From: Chitinophaga agrisoli
Lineage (GTDB): Bacteria; Bacteroidota; Bacteroidia; Chitinophagales; Chitinophagaceae
Length of the DNA: 64,000 nucleotides
Assembly: GCF_008386695.1 (NCBI RefSeq)
Contig: NZ_VUOC01000002.1
Coordinates: 1-64,000 of the forward strand
Direction: 5' to 3'
Below, piece by piece: positions 1 to 10,942 of this stretch. The stretch's first letter is position 1. The number at the start of each line of letters is the position of its first letter. The position numbers were made by a program, and so were the translations under genes. Under the pieces are notes generated by a model. That model did not search any database and had not been told where the DNA came from. It saw only the letters and a list, made by a program, of their open reading frames with translations.

Positions 1-1
1 T

Positions 2-2845
2 ACCACTGCAGCTGCAGGTGGAGACCAGAATCACTGTAACATCAGCAGCTTCACCATGGCCGCCAATGCTCCTGCAGTAGGCGCCGGTACAGGAAAGTGG
101 ACCATCGTATCTGGTGCAGCCACCATCGCTGACGCTACGGCTCCCAACACTACTGTAACAGTAGCGGCGGGTAATGTAGTTGTATTGCGCTGGACCATCA
201 GCAATGGCAACTGTCCCTCCAGCACTGATGATGTAACACTTATAAATTATCAGGCGCCCAGTCAGGCTGCAGCAGGCAACGACCTGTTTGGTTGTGAACT
301 GCCATCCTTTACCCTGGGCGCCACGGACCCTGCAGTGGGTACCGGCGTTTGGACCATCGTATCCGGTACGGCTACGATCGCCAACACTGCCCTCTATAAC
401 TCTGCGGTAACAGTACCTGCTGGTACCACCGCCGTATTACGCTGGACAGTTAGCAATGGCAGCCCAACCTGTACCTCCACTACAGATGACGTATCAATTA
501 CAAATTATCAGAAGCCCTCTCCTGCAAATGCAGGCGCTGATCAGAGCGGTTGTAATGTGACCTTCTTTGATATGGCCGCCACTGCGCCTACAGTAGGTAC
601 TGGCACGTGGACTGTGGTATCTGGTACAGCTACCATCCTTACGCCCAACAGCCCAACTACCAGGGTGAATATTGTCCCCGGCAACACAGCGGTATTACGC
701 TGGGCGGTTTCCAATGGCAGCCCAACCTGTCCGCCCAACACCGATGGCGTACAGCTGACAAGCTATAAATTGCCTACCACTGCGGATGCAGGCGCAGACC
801 AATCACATTGTAACATCAGCACCTTCACCATGGCCGCCAATGCTCCTGCAGCAGGCGCCGGTACAGGTAGCTGGAGCATCGTGTCCGGTACCGCCACCAT
901 CGCTGATCCTGCAGCTCCCAACACTACCGTAACAGTAGCAGCGGGCAATACAGCAGTATTACGCTGGACCATCAGCAACGGTGGTACTGTTTGTACGCCG
1001 TCTTCTGATGATGTAACATTAATAAATTATGAATTGCCTTCTGCGGCAGTTGCAGGCGCTGATCAGAGCGATTGTGATGTGACCTTCTTTAACATGACCG
1101 CTACCGCGCCCACTGTGGGTACAGGTGTGTGGACCATTGTATCCGGCACAGCCACCATCGTTGCGCCCACCAGCCCAACCACCCGGGTGAACTTAACGCC
1201 CGGCAGCGCGGTAGTATTACGCTGGACTGTCTCCAATGGCAGCCCAACCTGTACTCCCCGCACAGATGATGTAACGCTGATAAGCTATAAAGCGCCTACC
1301 ACTGCAGCTGCAGGGGTAGACCAAAACCACTGTAACGTCAGCGCCTTTACCATGGCGGCCAATGCTCCTGTAGCGGGCGCCGGCACTGGAAAGTGGACCA
1401 TCGTATCCGGTTCAGCCATCATTACTAACCCTGCAGTCCCCAACACTACCGTAACGGTAGCGGCGGGTAATGTAGCTGTATTGCGCTGGACTATCACCAA
1501 CGGTAACTGTCCTCCCAGCTCCGATGACGTAACACTTATAAATTATCAGGCGCCCAGCCAGGCAGCAGCCGGCGCTGATCAGAAAGGTTGCGAACAGACT
1601 TCCTTTACATTGAACGCAGTTGCACCTGCAATAGGTACCGGCCGTTGGACAGTAATATCTGGCACAGCTACTATCACTGACCCGACCCTCCGTAATTCTA
1701 CGGTAACAGTGCCTGTAGGTACCACCGCGGTATTACGCTGGACAGTTAGCAATGGCAGCCCAACCTGTGCTTCTACCTCCGACGACGTATCAATCACAAA
1801 TTATAGAATGCCGTCTGCTTCCAACGCAGGCCCGGATAACAGCGGTTGTAACGTGACCTTCTTCAATATGACCGCGACTGCGCCTACAGTAGGTACCGGT
1901 GTATGGACCATTGTATCCGGCACAGCTACCATCGTTACGCCCACCAGCCCAACCACCAGGGTGAACTTAACTCCTGGCAGCACGGTTGTATTACGCTGGA
2001 CGGTTTCCAATGGCAGCCCAACCTGTCCGCCAAGTGCCGATGACGTAACGCTGACAAGCTATAAAATGCCTACCACTGCGGTTGCAGGTCCAGACCAGTC
2101 ACATTGTAACAACAGCACCTTTACCATGGCGGCCAATACTCCTGCAGCGGGCGCAGGCACTGGACGCTGGAGCATAGTATCCGGTACAGCCACCATCGCT
2201 AACCCGGCGGCTCCCAACACCACAGTAACCGTAGCTGCGGGTAATACGGTAGTATTACGCTGGACCATCACCAATGGTCTCGCCTGTACGCCAAGCGCCG
2301 ATGACGTGACACTGGTGAACTACGCTATGCCAACCATAGCAAATGCAGGCCCCGATCAAAAGGCTTGTAACGTAACCACATTCACCCTCGCGGCTAACCA
2401 GCCAACAATAGGTACCGGCAGATGGACAGTTGTCCTGGGCTCCGCTACGCTCAGCATTGCCAACCCGGCCCTCTTCAATACCACAGTGACCCTGGCAGCA
2501 GGCGACTCTGTGATCCTGCGCTGGACTGTCACTAATGGTACTTGTGCGCCTAGCACAGACGATGTTACATTAGTAAGCTACCGCGCGCCGGCTACAGCCG
2601 CTGCCGGTGCAGACCAGCAGCAATGTAACAACACTGCCGGCTTTACCATGAATGCAAACGCACCTGGCGCAACCGCTACAGGCACATGGAGCATCGTAAG
2701 CGGCACGGCTACCATCACAAATATCAATGATCCTAAAACGATCGTAAAAATAGCGCCTGGCGTAACCGCCACCCTGCGCTGGACCATTTCCAACGGCGTG
2801 TGTATGGCTACTACAGATGATGTGACCATCACCAACGTAGCCCTG
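2..2845 (+). repeat. Eleven tandem ~258-bp coding repeats with higher-order A-B-C order
   Basis: Units begin at about 2, 260, 518, 776, 1040, 1298, 1556, 1814, 2072, 2333 and 2591. By diagnostic residues they fall into subtypes A (FTMAAN.P..GAGTG), B (SQAAAG/SFTL...VPVGTTAVLRW) and C (VTFFNMTATAPTVGTG). The order read is A B C A C A B C A, then two divergent units (D, E). Same-type units are far more alike in DNA than neighbouring units, which points to duplication of multi-unit blocks and one missing B. Confidence 0.9.
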
Positions 2846-5800
2846 GTAATGGGTAACACCATCAGCGCAGATCAGACCGTATGTCTGAACGAGATACCGG
2901 CCGCTTTAACCGGCGGCACGCTCTCCGGCGGTACCGGTACGTATACCTACCAATGGCAGAGCAGCACGGTAAGCGCCAGCACCGGCTTTGTCAACATCGC
3001 CACCGCTACCAATGCTACTTACACCCCGGGTGTACTGGCTCAGGATACCTGGTTCAGAAGGATCGTAACTTCCGGCCCTTGCGCCAACAATATCAGCAAC
3101 GCTGTGAAGATCACCGTTGTGAACAAACCGCCGGTAGTAGTATTTGTACCCGGCCCGCTGACGGTAGATTGTGAAATGGGTAAGGACTACACTACCCTCT
3201 TCGGTACACCGCAATTCAGCCATACACCGTATACCAACATGCCGCTGACTGTGACCTTCACCGATGCGCATACCATTAACGGTTGTACACAAACATTCAC
3301 CCGCACCTGGACGGCAACTGACAAGTGTGGTATGAGCACCACCGCCTCCCAGACCATTACCGTGGTAGATACGTCAGCGCCGGTATTCACCTCCACAAAA
3401 CCTGCTGATGTAACAGTAGATTGTGACAAGATACCCGCAGCCGTAACGCTCACCGCGATGGATAACTGTATGGGCGCCCTCACCGTATCACCTGTAGAAA
3501 CCAGGCAGAACATCCCCGGCGAGTGTGCTAATAATTATAAACTGATCCGTACCTGGACAGCAACAGACGGCTGTAGCAACAGCCTCACCCTTACACAGGT
3601 GATCACAGTGAAAGATATGACCGCTCCGGTGTTCACCATGACGCCTCCCAGGGATACGCTCGTAAACTGTGATGCTGTACCCGCCGCCATCACCCTCACC
3701 GCTACAGATAATTGTACGCCGGGTGTGATAAATGTAACGGCTACAGACGTACGCCAGAGCATACCGGGCAGCCAGTGTGCAGATAACTACCAGATCATCC
3801 GTACCTGGATAGCGATGGATGTCTGTGGCAATAAGGCTACTGTAAAACAGACCATTACCGTACAGGACACTACCCGTCCTACCTTCTCTATACCGCAGCC
3901 GGCAAATGTGACCGTGGATTGTGATAAAGTACCTGCCTGGCCGGTAATAACAGCAAACGATAATTGCTCCGGTAACGTGAAAGTGGTAGTAGGCGAACAG
4001 AAACTGCCCACGCAGCCTGCTTGCCCCAACAACTACCGCCTGGTACGCACCTGGACAGCTACCGATAATTGCGGCAACATGGCCAGCATGCAACAGATCA
4101 TCACCGTACAGGATACTACCCGCCCTGTATTCACGGTAAGGCCTCCGGCTGATACCACCGTGGATTGTGACAAGGTGCCGCCGATTGCTACCAATGTGGT
4201 AGCTACGGATGCCTGCTCCGGTAATGTGAAGCTGAGCCGTACACAGGTACGTGAAGCGATACCTGGCGCTACCTGCCAGAGCAACTACCGCCTGATCCGT
4301 ACCTGGATAGCAACTGACGAATGTGGTAACCAGGCTATCTGGCGCCAGGTAGTAACCGTACAGGACACCACACGCCCTGTAATAGCGCCTGCTCCGGCAG
4401 ATATCACGCTCACCTGTGGTCAGCCTATCCCTGCTGCTGCTACCTTAACTGCTACCGACAATTGCGATGGCAGCTTCCCGAAGCCGGCAGCTATGAGAGA
4501 GGATCCTTATGTGAAAGATGTATGCGCTGGTTATACTATTATCAGAAGATGGAATACCAAAGATGGTTGTGGCAACCAGGCTATCGAAGTAGTACAGCGC
4601 ATCACCGTGATGCCTTGTCCGAAACCGGAACTGGACCCGTCATTACCAATGAACTGTTCCGACAACCCGAACTTCACGCTTAAGCTGAAGACGATCGTAA
4701 ACAATCCTACCTACACCCTGATAAGTGTAGTGCCGGCCAACGCTGTAAGGGTGCCTTTAACACAGTCAACTCCTGTGTTTAACCTTAACAACGCTACACA
4801 GGCCAGCTTTATAGTAACAGACGGTGTAACAGGTTGCGTATCCGATACCGTAACGTATAGCCTCCAGTACAACAACAAACCAATGGTGAACCTGGGCAAC
4901 GATACTACGATATGCGGCGGCAACAGCCTGATACTGGATGCAGGCGCAGCTAATTTCGCCTACACCATCCGCTGGTCTACCGGCGAAACCACCCAACGTA
5001 TCAATGTATCCACAGAAGGTACTTACTGGGTATCTGTGACCAATGGCATCTGTACCACAATAGACACCATCCATGTAGTGGTAGTGCCCATGCCGCTGGT
5101 GAATATTCCGGACGCCTCCATATGCCGCGGCCAGAGCGTGAAACTGGATGCCTTTGTAGATGGCGGCAACTATCTCTGGAGCACCGGCGAAACCGCCTCT
5201 TCTATCCTCGTAAGCACACAGGAACAATTCTGGGTGAAAGTGGTGAAGAGCGGCTGTATCACCATCGATACCGTGAACGTGACCGTGAATCCTCCGCCGG
5301 ATTTCAGCCTGAACCGCGATACCACGATCTGTCCTGACCAGTCTATCATGCTGACAGTGAACGTAACAAACGGCGGTTCCATCCGCTGGGCTACAGGCGC
5401 CACTACTTCCTCTATCGTAGTGAACGAACCTGGCCAGTACTGGGTAACTATCAGCAGGGATAATTGTATGGTAAGGGATACGGTGAATGTACGCCTGCAA
5501 CCTTCCATCACAGTAGACCTGGGACCAGACAGGCAGATCTGCCCCGGCAGCCAGATCTCTATAGACGGTACTACCAAAGACGCACTCTCCTACCTGTGGA
5601 GCGATGGCGATCCTAACCCGGTGAAAGTGATCACCGCTGTTGGCGAATACAGGCTCGATGTAATGGACCGCTTCTGTCAGCGTATCTTCTCAGACAGTGT
5701 AAGGGTGATGCTGGCAGGTATGCCGGAAGTGAACCTGGGCAGAGACACCGTAATGTGTATCGGCGAAACACTGAGATTACGCGCAGATGGCAAAGACTTT

Positions 5801-6214
5801 AACCGCGTGTTATGGTCTGATGGTACAACCGGGCCATTCATAAACGTAACCAAACCCGGCACCTACTCCGTAACCGTGTTCAATGATTGCGGAAGCAGTA
5901 CAGACCAGATCACGGTTGACTACACACAATGTGATCCTGAACCGCACTTCCCGAACGCCTTCACGCCTAACGGCGACGGCCGGAACGACGTCTTCAGACC
6001 AGTTGTACGTGGACCGATGTACGAGTATGAGCTCCGCATCTTCAACCGCTGGGGTGAGCTGATCTACCTGGGCCGCGATCAGAAGAAAGGCTGGGACGGC
6101 AGGTACCAGGGACAACCGGTAAGCATTGGCACGTATGTATGGTGGCTCACCTACAAGAAAATGCCAGGCGGTAACCCCAACGTGATCAAGGGCGAAATCA
6201 CCGTCGTGAAATAA
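2..6214 (+). CDS. Giant T9SS type B secreted adhesin-like repeat protein (5' end outside window)
   Basis: The reading frame is open from the first bases, so the N-terminus and signal peptide lie upstream. Visible order: eleven ~86-residue PKD-like repeats with core W-[TS]-I-V-S-G-T-A-T-I and LRWT-S-NG; an Ig-like segment; about six HYR-like modules of ~83 residues (each with PADVTVDC-like openings and RTW-A-TD--CGN cores); five Ig-like modules beginning LGxDTxIC and containing WSTGE; and a C-terminal domain starting FPNAFTPNGDGRND and ending GTYVWWLTYK-GEITVVK. That ending is the gliding-motility-associated (CHU_C) type B T9SS sorting domain, so the protein is expected at the cell surface or outside the cell. 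A role in adhesion or gliding is inferred from architecture only. A terminator follows, and a shorter paralogue lies downstream on the same strand. Confidence 0.9.
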   Translation, partial: TTAAAGGDQNHCNISSFTMAANAPAVGAGTGKWTIVSGAATIADATAPNTTVTVAAGNVVVLRWTISNGNCPSSTDDVTLINYQAPSQAAAGNDLFGCELPSFTLGATDPAVGTGVWTIVSGTATIANTALYNSAVTVPAGTTAVLRWTVSNGSPTCTSTTDDVSITNYQKPSPANAGADQSGCNVTFFDMAATAPTVGTGTWTVVSGTATILTPNSPTTRVNIVPGNTAVLRWAVSNGSPTCPPNTDGVQLTSYKLPTTADAGADQSHCNISTFTMAANAPAAGAGTGSWSIVSGTATIADPAAPNTTVTVAAGNTAVLRWTISNGGTVCTPSSDDVTLINYELPSAAVAGADQSDCDVTFFNMTATAPTVGTGVWTIVSGTATIVAPTSPTTRVNLTPGSAVVLRWTVSNGSPTCTPRTDDVTLISYKAPTTAAAGVDQNHCNVSAFTMAANAPVAGAGTGKWTIVSGSAIITNPAVPNTTVTVAAGNVAVLRWTITNGNCPPSSDDVTLINYQAPSQAAAGADQKGCEQTSFTLNAVAPAIGTGRWTVISGTATITDPTLRNSTVTVPVGTTAVLRWTVSNGSPTCASTSDDVSITNYRMPSASNAGPDNSGCNVTFFNMTATAPTVGTGVWTIVSGTATIVTPTSPTTRVNLTPGSTVVLRWTVSNGSPTCPPSADDVTLTSYKMPTTAVAGPDQSHCNNSTFTMAANTPAAGAGTGRWSIVSGTATIANPAAPNTTVTVAAGNTVVLRWTITNGLACTPSADDVTLVNYAMPTIANAGPDQKACNVTTFTLAANQPTIGTGRWTVVLGSATLSIANPALFNTTVTLAAGDSVILRWTVTNGTCAPSTDDVTLVSYRAPATAAAGADQQQCNNTAGFTMNANAPGATATGTWSIVSGTATITNINDPKTIVKIAPGVTATLRWTISNGVCMATTDDVTITNVALVMGNTISADQTVCLNEIPAALTGGTLSGGTGTYTYQWQSSTVSASTGFVNIATATNATYTPGVLAQDTWFRRIVTSGPCANNISNAVKITVVNKPPVVVFVPGPLTVDCEMGKDYTTLFGTPQFSHTPYTNMPLTVTFTDAHTINGCTQTFTRTWTATDKCGMSTTASQTITVVDTSAPVFTSTKPADVTVDCDKIPAAVTLTAMDNCMGALTVSPVETRQNIPGECANNYKLIRTWTATDGCSNSLTLTQVITVKDMTAPVFTMTPPRDTLVNCDAVPAAITLTATDNCTPGVINVTATDVRQSIPGSQCADNYQIIRTWIAMDVCGNKATVKQTITVQDTTRPTFSIPQPANVTVDCDKVPAWPVITANDNCSGNVKVVVGEQKLPTQPACPNNYRLVRTWTATDNCGNMASMQQIITVQDTTRPVFTVRPPADTTVDCDKVPPIATNVVATDACSGNVKLSRTQVREAIPGATCQSNYRLIRTWIATDECGNQAIWRQVVTVQDTTRPVIAPAPADITLTCGQPIPAAATLTATDNCDGSFPKPAAMREDPYVKDVCAGYTIIRRWNTKDGCGNQAIEVVQRITVMPCPKPELDPSLPMNCSDNPNFTLKLKTIVNNPTYTLISVVPANAVRVPLTQSTPVFNLNNATQASFIVTDGVTGCVSDTVTYSLQYNNKPMVNLGNDTTICGGNSLILDAGAANFAYTIRWSTGETTQRINVSTEGTYWVSVTNGICTTIDTIHVVVVPMPLVNIPDASICRGQSVKLDAFVDGGNYLWSTGETASSILVSTQEQFWVKVVKSGCITIDTVNVTVNPPPDFSLNRDTTICPDQSIMLTVNVTNGGSIRWATGATTSSIVVNEPGQYWVTISRDNCMVRDTVNVRLQPSITVDLGPDRQICPGSQISIDGTTKDALSYLWSDGDPNPVKVITAVGEYRLDVMDRFCQRIFSDSVRVMLAGMPEVNLGRDTVMCIGETLRLRADGKDFNRVLWSDGTTGPFINVTKPGTYSVTVFNDCGSSTDQITVDYTQCDPEPHFPNAFTPNGDGRNDVFRPVVRGPMYEYELRIFNRWGELIYLGRDQKKGWDGRYQGQPVSIGTYVWWLTYKKMPGGNPNVIKGEITVVK

Positions 6215-6232
6215 TACAAGACACAAAAAAAT

Positions 6233-6269
6233 AAAGAGGGATTCCTACTTCAGCGAATCCCTCTTTTTT
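6233..6269 (+). terminator. Rho-independent terminator
   Basis: Stem aaagagggatt / aatccctcttt followed by a T run, 19 bases after the stop codon of the first giant gene. Confidence 0.85.
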
Positions 6270-6432
6270 GAGCAAATACATGAGAGTTTTTATTTATTTA
6301 AACATTTGTTAAGATGATACACATCTATACGCTATTATAGATCACAAGGGGAAACTATGCCAGCTACATGATTACAGAGGTAGTGAACCGCTCTCTGATT
6401 GGAATAAAATTGTTTAGTAATACTTCAGACCA

Positions 6433-9400
6433 GTGATTAGATTATCAGCCTTCCTATGCCTGATCTTGGCTTTTGTGAGTGATGAAACCGTATTGGGACA
6501 AGCTTACATTAACGCGCCTAAAAATGTATGCGTGTCTAGTGCCAGCAGCCAACTGTTTTCCACCATGAGTGCGAACGTGACCGGGGAAACCGTAACGGAT
6601 ATCAGTTGGACCATTACGCCCGGCTCAGTTGGGACAAATTATAAGATATTATATGGCAAGGTGAACGCCCCCCTTCCAGGTGCTCAGCCCCTGGTCGTCA
6701 CGTTCCTCAAAGGCGATATAACCTACACTGTAACCGCAACGATGAATACGCCCAGCGGGCCTTACACAGCATCCACTACCCTCAGGGCCGATAGCTGCCG
6801 CCTGCCGGATTGTAAAGGGCCCGATGTAAGCGCCTCCAAAGCTGGTTTCCTCGATAACTTTGGTACCGCGTCCATTCGTGACGATCTGGATCCCGCCAAA
6901 GTAAGCACACAGTATACGGCCAATCTCACCGGACCCCTCCAGCCTGGTGAATATTGCATTTTCAGCGCTACCAACGATCCCGGTACACCGGCAGAACCTA
7001 CCCGCGTATTAAATCCTGATTGGGCAGATACCAGGGACCATACCCGCCAGACAGATGGCGCTATGCTGATAGTGAATGCAGACGCCGCCCAGAATATCTT
7101 CTATAGCAGAAGGGTGAATGGCCTTTGTAAAGGCGCCCAGTATAACGTAAGCGCCAGCTTAAAGAACATCGATAGCCGGGCTTTCTTTGAATCCGGCTGC
7201 GGCGCCAGCTATACCAACCCAAGCGTAACATTTGAAATACTGGACGCTGCCACTAATGCAGTGTTATCCACTTTCAGCTCCAAAGAAATTTCACCGCAGA
7301 TGTCCACCGCTTTAGATAGCGGTTGGCAAACCGTGTCTTTCAACTTCAAAACGGTACCAGGCGTATCTGATGTAATTGTGCGCCTCCGTAATGGCAGCAC
7401 AGGTACCTGTGGTAATAATATAGCGATAGACGATATCTCATTCTCCTATTGTACGCCTTTTATCTACTCCTTCTTTGATGGTCAGACAGACCAGCTGGGG
7501 GGTGAATATATTATGTGTGCCGGCTCTCCTACTAACCTTACTTCTGCCTATACACCCAAAAACTATTTTGATAAGCCTAATTATTTCTGGCAGTACAGTA
7601 AAGACAGTATCAGCTGGACAACCATCAATGGTGATGGCGATGGCGTAAGCGGTACAGATACCGATGTGCTGCACTTTGCAGAAGGCTCCGTGTTACTGGA
7701 AGGTGATACCGTAAAGATCGATACCATCTATTTCCGTCTCCATATCTTCGAAGATGGCAATGACGAGAGCTGCGCCGCACCGTCCGTACCCATTACGGTA
7801 ACGCTGCTGCCCAACCCGAAAGTAAAAGTGGCCGATAACCAGATCTGTTTGGGCGATACCGCCACCCTGGTAGCCACCGGTGGGTTTGACCGCTATGAAT
7901 GGGATTCCCCCATCAGCCTCGAAGACTCCATTGTGCAGGTATGGCCAACCGAGACCTCTATATATACGGTAACCGGTTACAAGACCTACGGCTTCCAGGG
8001 CACAAGGACCTGTAGCCGCACAGGCCAGGCAATTGTGATCGTGGATGATAAACCAATAGTGGAGATCACTACCGCCACGCCGGATTCCATCTGTCTGGGC
8101 ACCCAGGTAGATCTGAAAGTGGATGATGGCCTTGCCATGTACGATGTACTCTGGAGCCCCACCGGCGCCACTACTACAGAAATACAGGATCTTCCGGCCA
8201 CACCGGGCGCTATTGACTACACCGTGACCGTGACAAGTGGCGTCTGCGTGGTAAAAGACACGGCGCATATTACCGTGCTGGATATCCCAACCGCCAACGC
8301 CGGCGTGGACACTGTCCGCCAGTGTAACGACGGGAACTTTACGATGAGCGCAACGCTGGGTGCGGATGAAACCGGGAAGTGGACCATTGCAGGCCCTGAC
8401 AACGGCGCAATCATCACTAACGACGCCGATCCTATGACTCCTATAACCGGCCTGGGTGGTGGGCAGACTGTGACATTGGTATGGTCAGTGCACAAAACGC
8501 TGATCACCACTTGCGTAAGTACCGATACAGTGGTGCTTATGAATGTAACGGCGCCCATCTCCAGCGTGGCCGGACCAGACCAGCAACAGTGCGGCATTGC
8601 CGACATATTTACCATGGCCGCCAATACGCCGCCCGCCGGCGCCGTTGGTACCTGGGATGTGAAACAAGGCACTGTTACAGACATCAATGACGTTAACACG
8701 CCTACCACCACCGTTACCGTAAGTGGTATACAGGATGTGATGCTCACCTGGACGGTTTCCAACGCAGTATGCGCCGGCAAACCAGACACCGTGATCCTGC
8801 ATAAGACCAACCCGCCTTCCATGACATTGGGTATTATCCCCGATGCCTGCAGCAAGGCGGCCACCTTCGCTATTCCTTATACCGCCGTTAGCGATAACCC
8901 GCTTAAATACGATGTAAGAGTGGCGGCTGCCAATGCGATGCCCGGTTTTGTTACCGTAACAGACCTGGACATCACCAAGGACACCCTGCGGGTCCCCTGC
9001 CCGCTTGGCATTCCGGAAGGAACCTACGACTTTATCCTGACCGTTAAGAATGACGGTGCGGGTTGTAGCACAGATATACCGTTCTCCGTACCGGTAGCCT
9101 CCATAACAGTATTGCCCGCCAGCATTGCCATAGATAAACCGGAAACCTGCGCCGGCAGCACCGTTATGCTAACAGTACAGGGCGGTACCCTGGGTACCGG
9201 CGCAAACTGGGTATGGTACCAGGATGCATGCGGTGGCGCCTCCATTGGCTCCGGCCCAGGCATCAGCGTTACTATTAACAAAACCACCTCTTTCTTTGTA
9301 AGGGCAGAAACCGCCGGCGCCTGTGGCAATACGGAATGCGTTTCCGCCACCGTAACACTGGTAGACAAACCGCCGGTGACCACTTTTGTACCAGGCGCCC

Positions 9401-10863
9401 TCACGGTGGATTGTGAGGCCGGTAAGGACTATACCACCCTTTTTGGTACGCCCATATTTGATCACACACCTTTTAATGTAATACCGGTAACGGTAACATC
9501 TGCGGATGTAAGCACCGTTGTAGGCTGCACCCAGCAAATTACCCGCACCTGGACCGCTACTGATGACTGCGGATTTACGGCTACCGCCTCCCAGACCATC
9601 ACCGTGGTAGACAAAAAAGCACCCGTATTTACTACGCCTAAACCTGCAGATATTACCGTAAACTGTGACGCCTTACCCGCAGCGGCTAACATGGAAGCTA
9701 TGGATAACTGCGCCGGCCTTATTACCGTAACGCCCGTAGAGACCAGGGAAGCCATCACCGGCGAGTGTAACCTGAACTACAAGTTAACGCGCACCTGGAC
9801 CGCTACTGACCCCTGCGGCAACAGTACCTCCATGGTACAGGTGATCCTCGTGAAGGAGATCACACCGCCTGCCTTTACCACGCCCGTTCCCGCAGATGTT
9901 ACCGTAGATTGCGGTAACCTGCCAACACCCGTGACCATGGTTGCCGCAGAAAGCTGCACCGGCAGTCTGATCGCCGCTAACTATACGGATACGCGCAAAG
10001 ACCTGGGCGGTAGCGGCTGCACTTACCAGGTGCTGCGTACCTGGAGCGCTACAGACCCTTGCGGCAATACCGCTACTGTAACGCAGACCATTACCGTACA
10101 GGATACCACCCGCCCGGTATTTACCGTACTGCCGCCGGCAGACGATATCGTGAACTGCGATGCTATCCCCGCGCCCGCAAGCGATGTTGCCGCTACGGAT
10201 AACTGCAGCGCCCATGTAAAGATCAGCCGTACGCAAACGCAAGCGCCCGTGAATATCCCTGGTACCTGCGGCAGCTACCGCATTACCCGCACCTGGACGG
10301 CCACCGATGATTGCGGTAATACCAATACCGCCCAGCAGGTGCTCACCGTTTATTGCGACGGCACGCCTAAGATCGATCTTGGCCCGGATACCTCGCTTTG
10401 TAACGGCGAAGCCGTACGCCTCCGCGCAGATGGTAACGGCATCACCAGCATCCGCTGGTCTGATGGCTCCACCGGACCGGTACTTACCGTAACCCAGGCC
10501 GGTACTTATGGCGTAACGGTTACCAACGAATGCGGTCAGGCTACTGATGAGATCTCTATCAAATTCACAGAATGTGATCCTAAACCCACTTTTGCCAACG
10601 CCTTCTCTCCTAACGGCGACGGTCTTAACGACTACTTCCGCCCCGTGTTACAACGTGGCCAGATGAATGGTTACCAGTTAAAGATCTATAACCGCTGGGG
10701 CCAGCTGGTATATGCAGATAGCGATCCGCGCAGAGGGTGGGACGGTTCTATGGCCGATGGCCACCAGGCTAATGTAGGTACCTACATCTGGTGGGTGACC
10801 TATAAGAACGATCACGATAAACAGCCCGTTGTAGTAAATGGTATCGTAAACGTGGTCAAGTAA
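6433..10863 (+). CDS. Giant T9SS type B secreted mosaic protein, paralogue of the upstream gene
   Basis: The start is GTG: the frame has a TAA five codons upstream and no ATG in between. Residues 1-22 form a hydrophobic signal peptide. Residues about 120-340 look like a jelly-roll module ending in IAIDDISFSYC, as in carbohydrate-binding-like folds. Next come Ig-like segments, two PKD-like repeats of the family seen in the upstream gene (both with WT-type cores and DxxQQC openings), one further Ig-like unit, four HYR-like modules, one LGPDTSLC Ig unit and a type B T9SS sorting domain beginning FANAFSPNGDGLND. The HYR and C-terminal parts closely match the upstream protein, so the two genes are paralogues with different N-terminal content. 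The substrate or partner is unknown. Confidence 0.9.
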   Translation: MIRLSAFLCLILAFVSDETVLGQAYINAPKNVCVSSASSQLFSTMSANVTGETVTDISWTITPGSVGTNYKILYGKVNAPLPGAQPLVVTFLKGDITYTVTATMNTPSGPYTASTTLRADSCRLPDCKGPDVSASKAGFLDNFGTASIRDDLDPAKVSTQYTANLTGPLQPGEYCIFSATNDPGTPAEPTRVLNPDWADTRDHTRQTDGAMLIVNADAAQNIFYSRRVNGLCKGAQYNVSASLKNIDSRAFFESGCGASYTNPSVTFEILDAATNAVLSTFSSKEISPQMSTALDSGWQTVSFNFKTVPGVSDVIVRLRNGSTGTCGNNIAIDDISFSYCTPFIYSFFDGQTDQLGGEYIMCAGSPTNLTSAYTPKNYFDKPNYFWQYSKDSISWTTINGDGDGVSGTDTDVLHFAEGSVLLEGDTVKIDTIYFRLHIFEDGNDESCAAPSVPITVTLLPNPKVKVADNQICLGDTATLVATGGFDRYEWDSPISLEDSIVQVWPTETSIYTVTGYKTYGFQGTRTCSRTGQAIVIVDDKPIVEITTATPDSICLGTQVDLKVDDGLAMYDVLWSPTGATTTEIQDLPATPGAIDYTVTVTSGVCVVKDTAHITVLDIPTANAGVDTVRQCNDGNFTMSATLGADETGKWTIAGPDNGAIITNDADPMTPITGLGGGQTVTLVWSVHKTLITTCVSTDTVVLMNVTAPISSVAGPDQQQCGIADIFTMAANTPPAGAVGTWDVKQGTVTDINDVNTPTTTVTVSGIQDVMLTWTVSNAVCAGKPDTVILHKTNPPSMTLGIIPDACSKAATFAIPYTAVSDNPLKYDVRVAAANAMPGFVTVTDLDITKDTLRVPCPLGIPEGTYDFILTVKNDGAGCSTDIPFSVPVASITVLPASIAIDKPETCAGSTVMLTVQGGTLGTGANWVWYQDACGGASIGSGPGISVTINKTTSFFVRAETAGACGNTECVSATVTLVDKPPVTTFVPGALTVDCEAGKDYTTLFGTPIFDHTPFNVIPVTVTSADVSTVVGCTQQITRTWTATDDCGFTATASQTITVVDKKAPVFTTPKPADITVNCDALPAAANMEAMDNCAGLITVTPVETREAITGECNLNYKLTRTWTATDPCGNSTSMVQVILVKEITPPAFTTPVPADVTVDCGNLPTPVTMVAAESCTGSLIAANYTDTRKDLGGSGCTYQVLRTWSATDPCGNTATVTQTITVQDTTRPVFTVLPPADDIVNCDAIPAPASDVAATDNCSAHVKISRTQTQAPVNIPGTCGSYRITRTWTATDDCGNTNTAQQVLTVYCDGTPKIDLGPDTSLCNGEAVRLRADGNGITSIRWSDGSTGPVLTVTQAGTYGVTVTNECGQATDEISIKFTECDPKPTFANAFSPNGDGLNDYFRPVLQRGQMNGYQLKIYNRWGQLVYADSDPRRGWDGSMADGHQANVGTYIWWVTYKNDHDKQPVVVNGIVNVVK

Positions 10864-10890
10864 AAGAAAAAGACCCTTGCCAATAAAAAC

Positions 10891-10927
10891 AAAAAGCCGT
10901 CTCCATGTAACAGGAGACGGCTTTTTT
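10891..10927 (+). terminator. Rho-independent terminator of the second giant gene
   Basis: Perfect stem AGCCGTCTCC / GGAGACGGCT with an A run before and a T run after, so it could also work on the other strand. Confidence 0.9.
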
Positions 10928-10942
10928 AATATTTGCCCAATA

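Noticed and set aside
2-2845. Tandem 258-bp repeats as a non-coding satellite
   Set aside because: They are in one open frame with protein-level conservation and continue into a T9SS protein.
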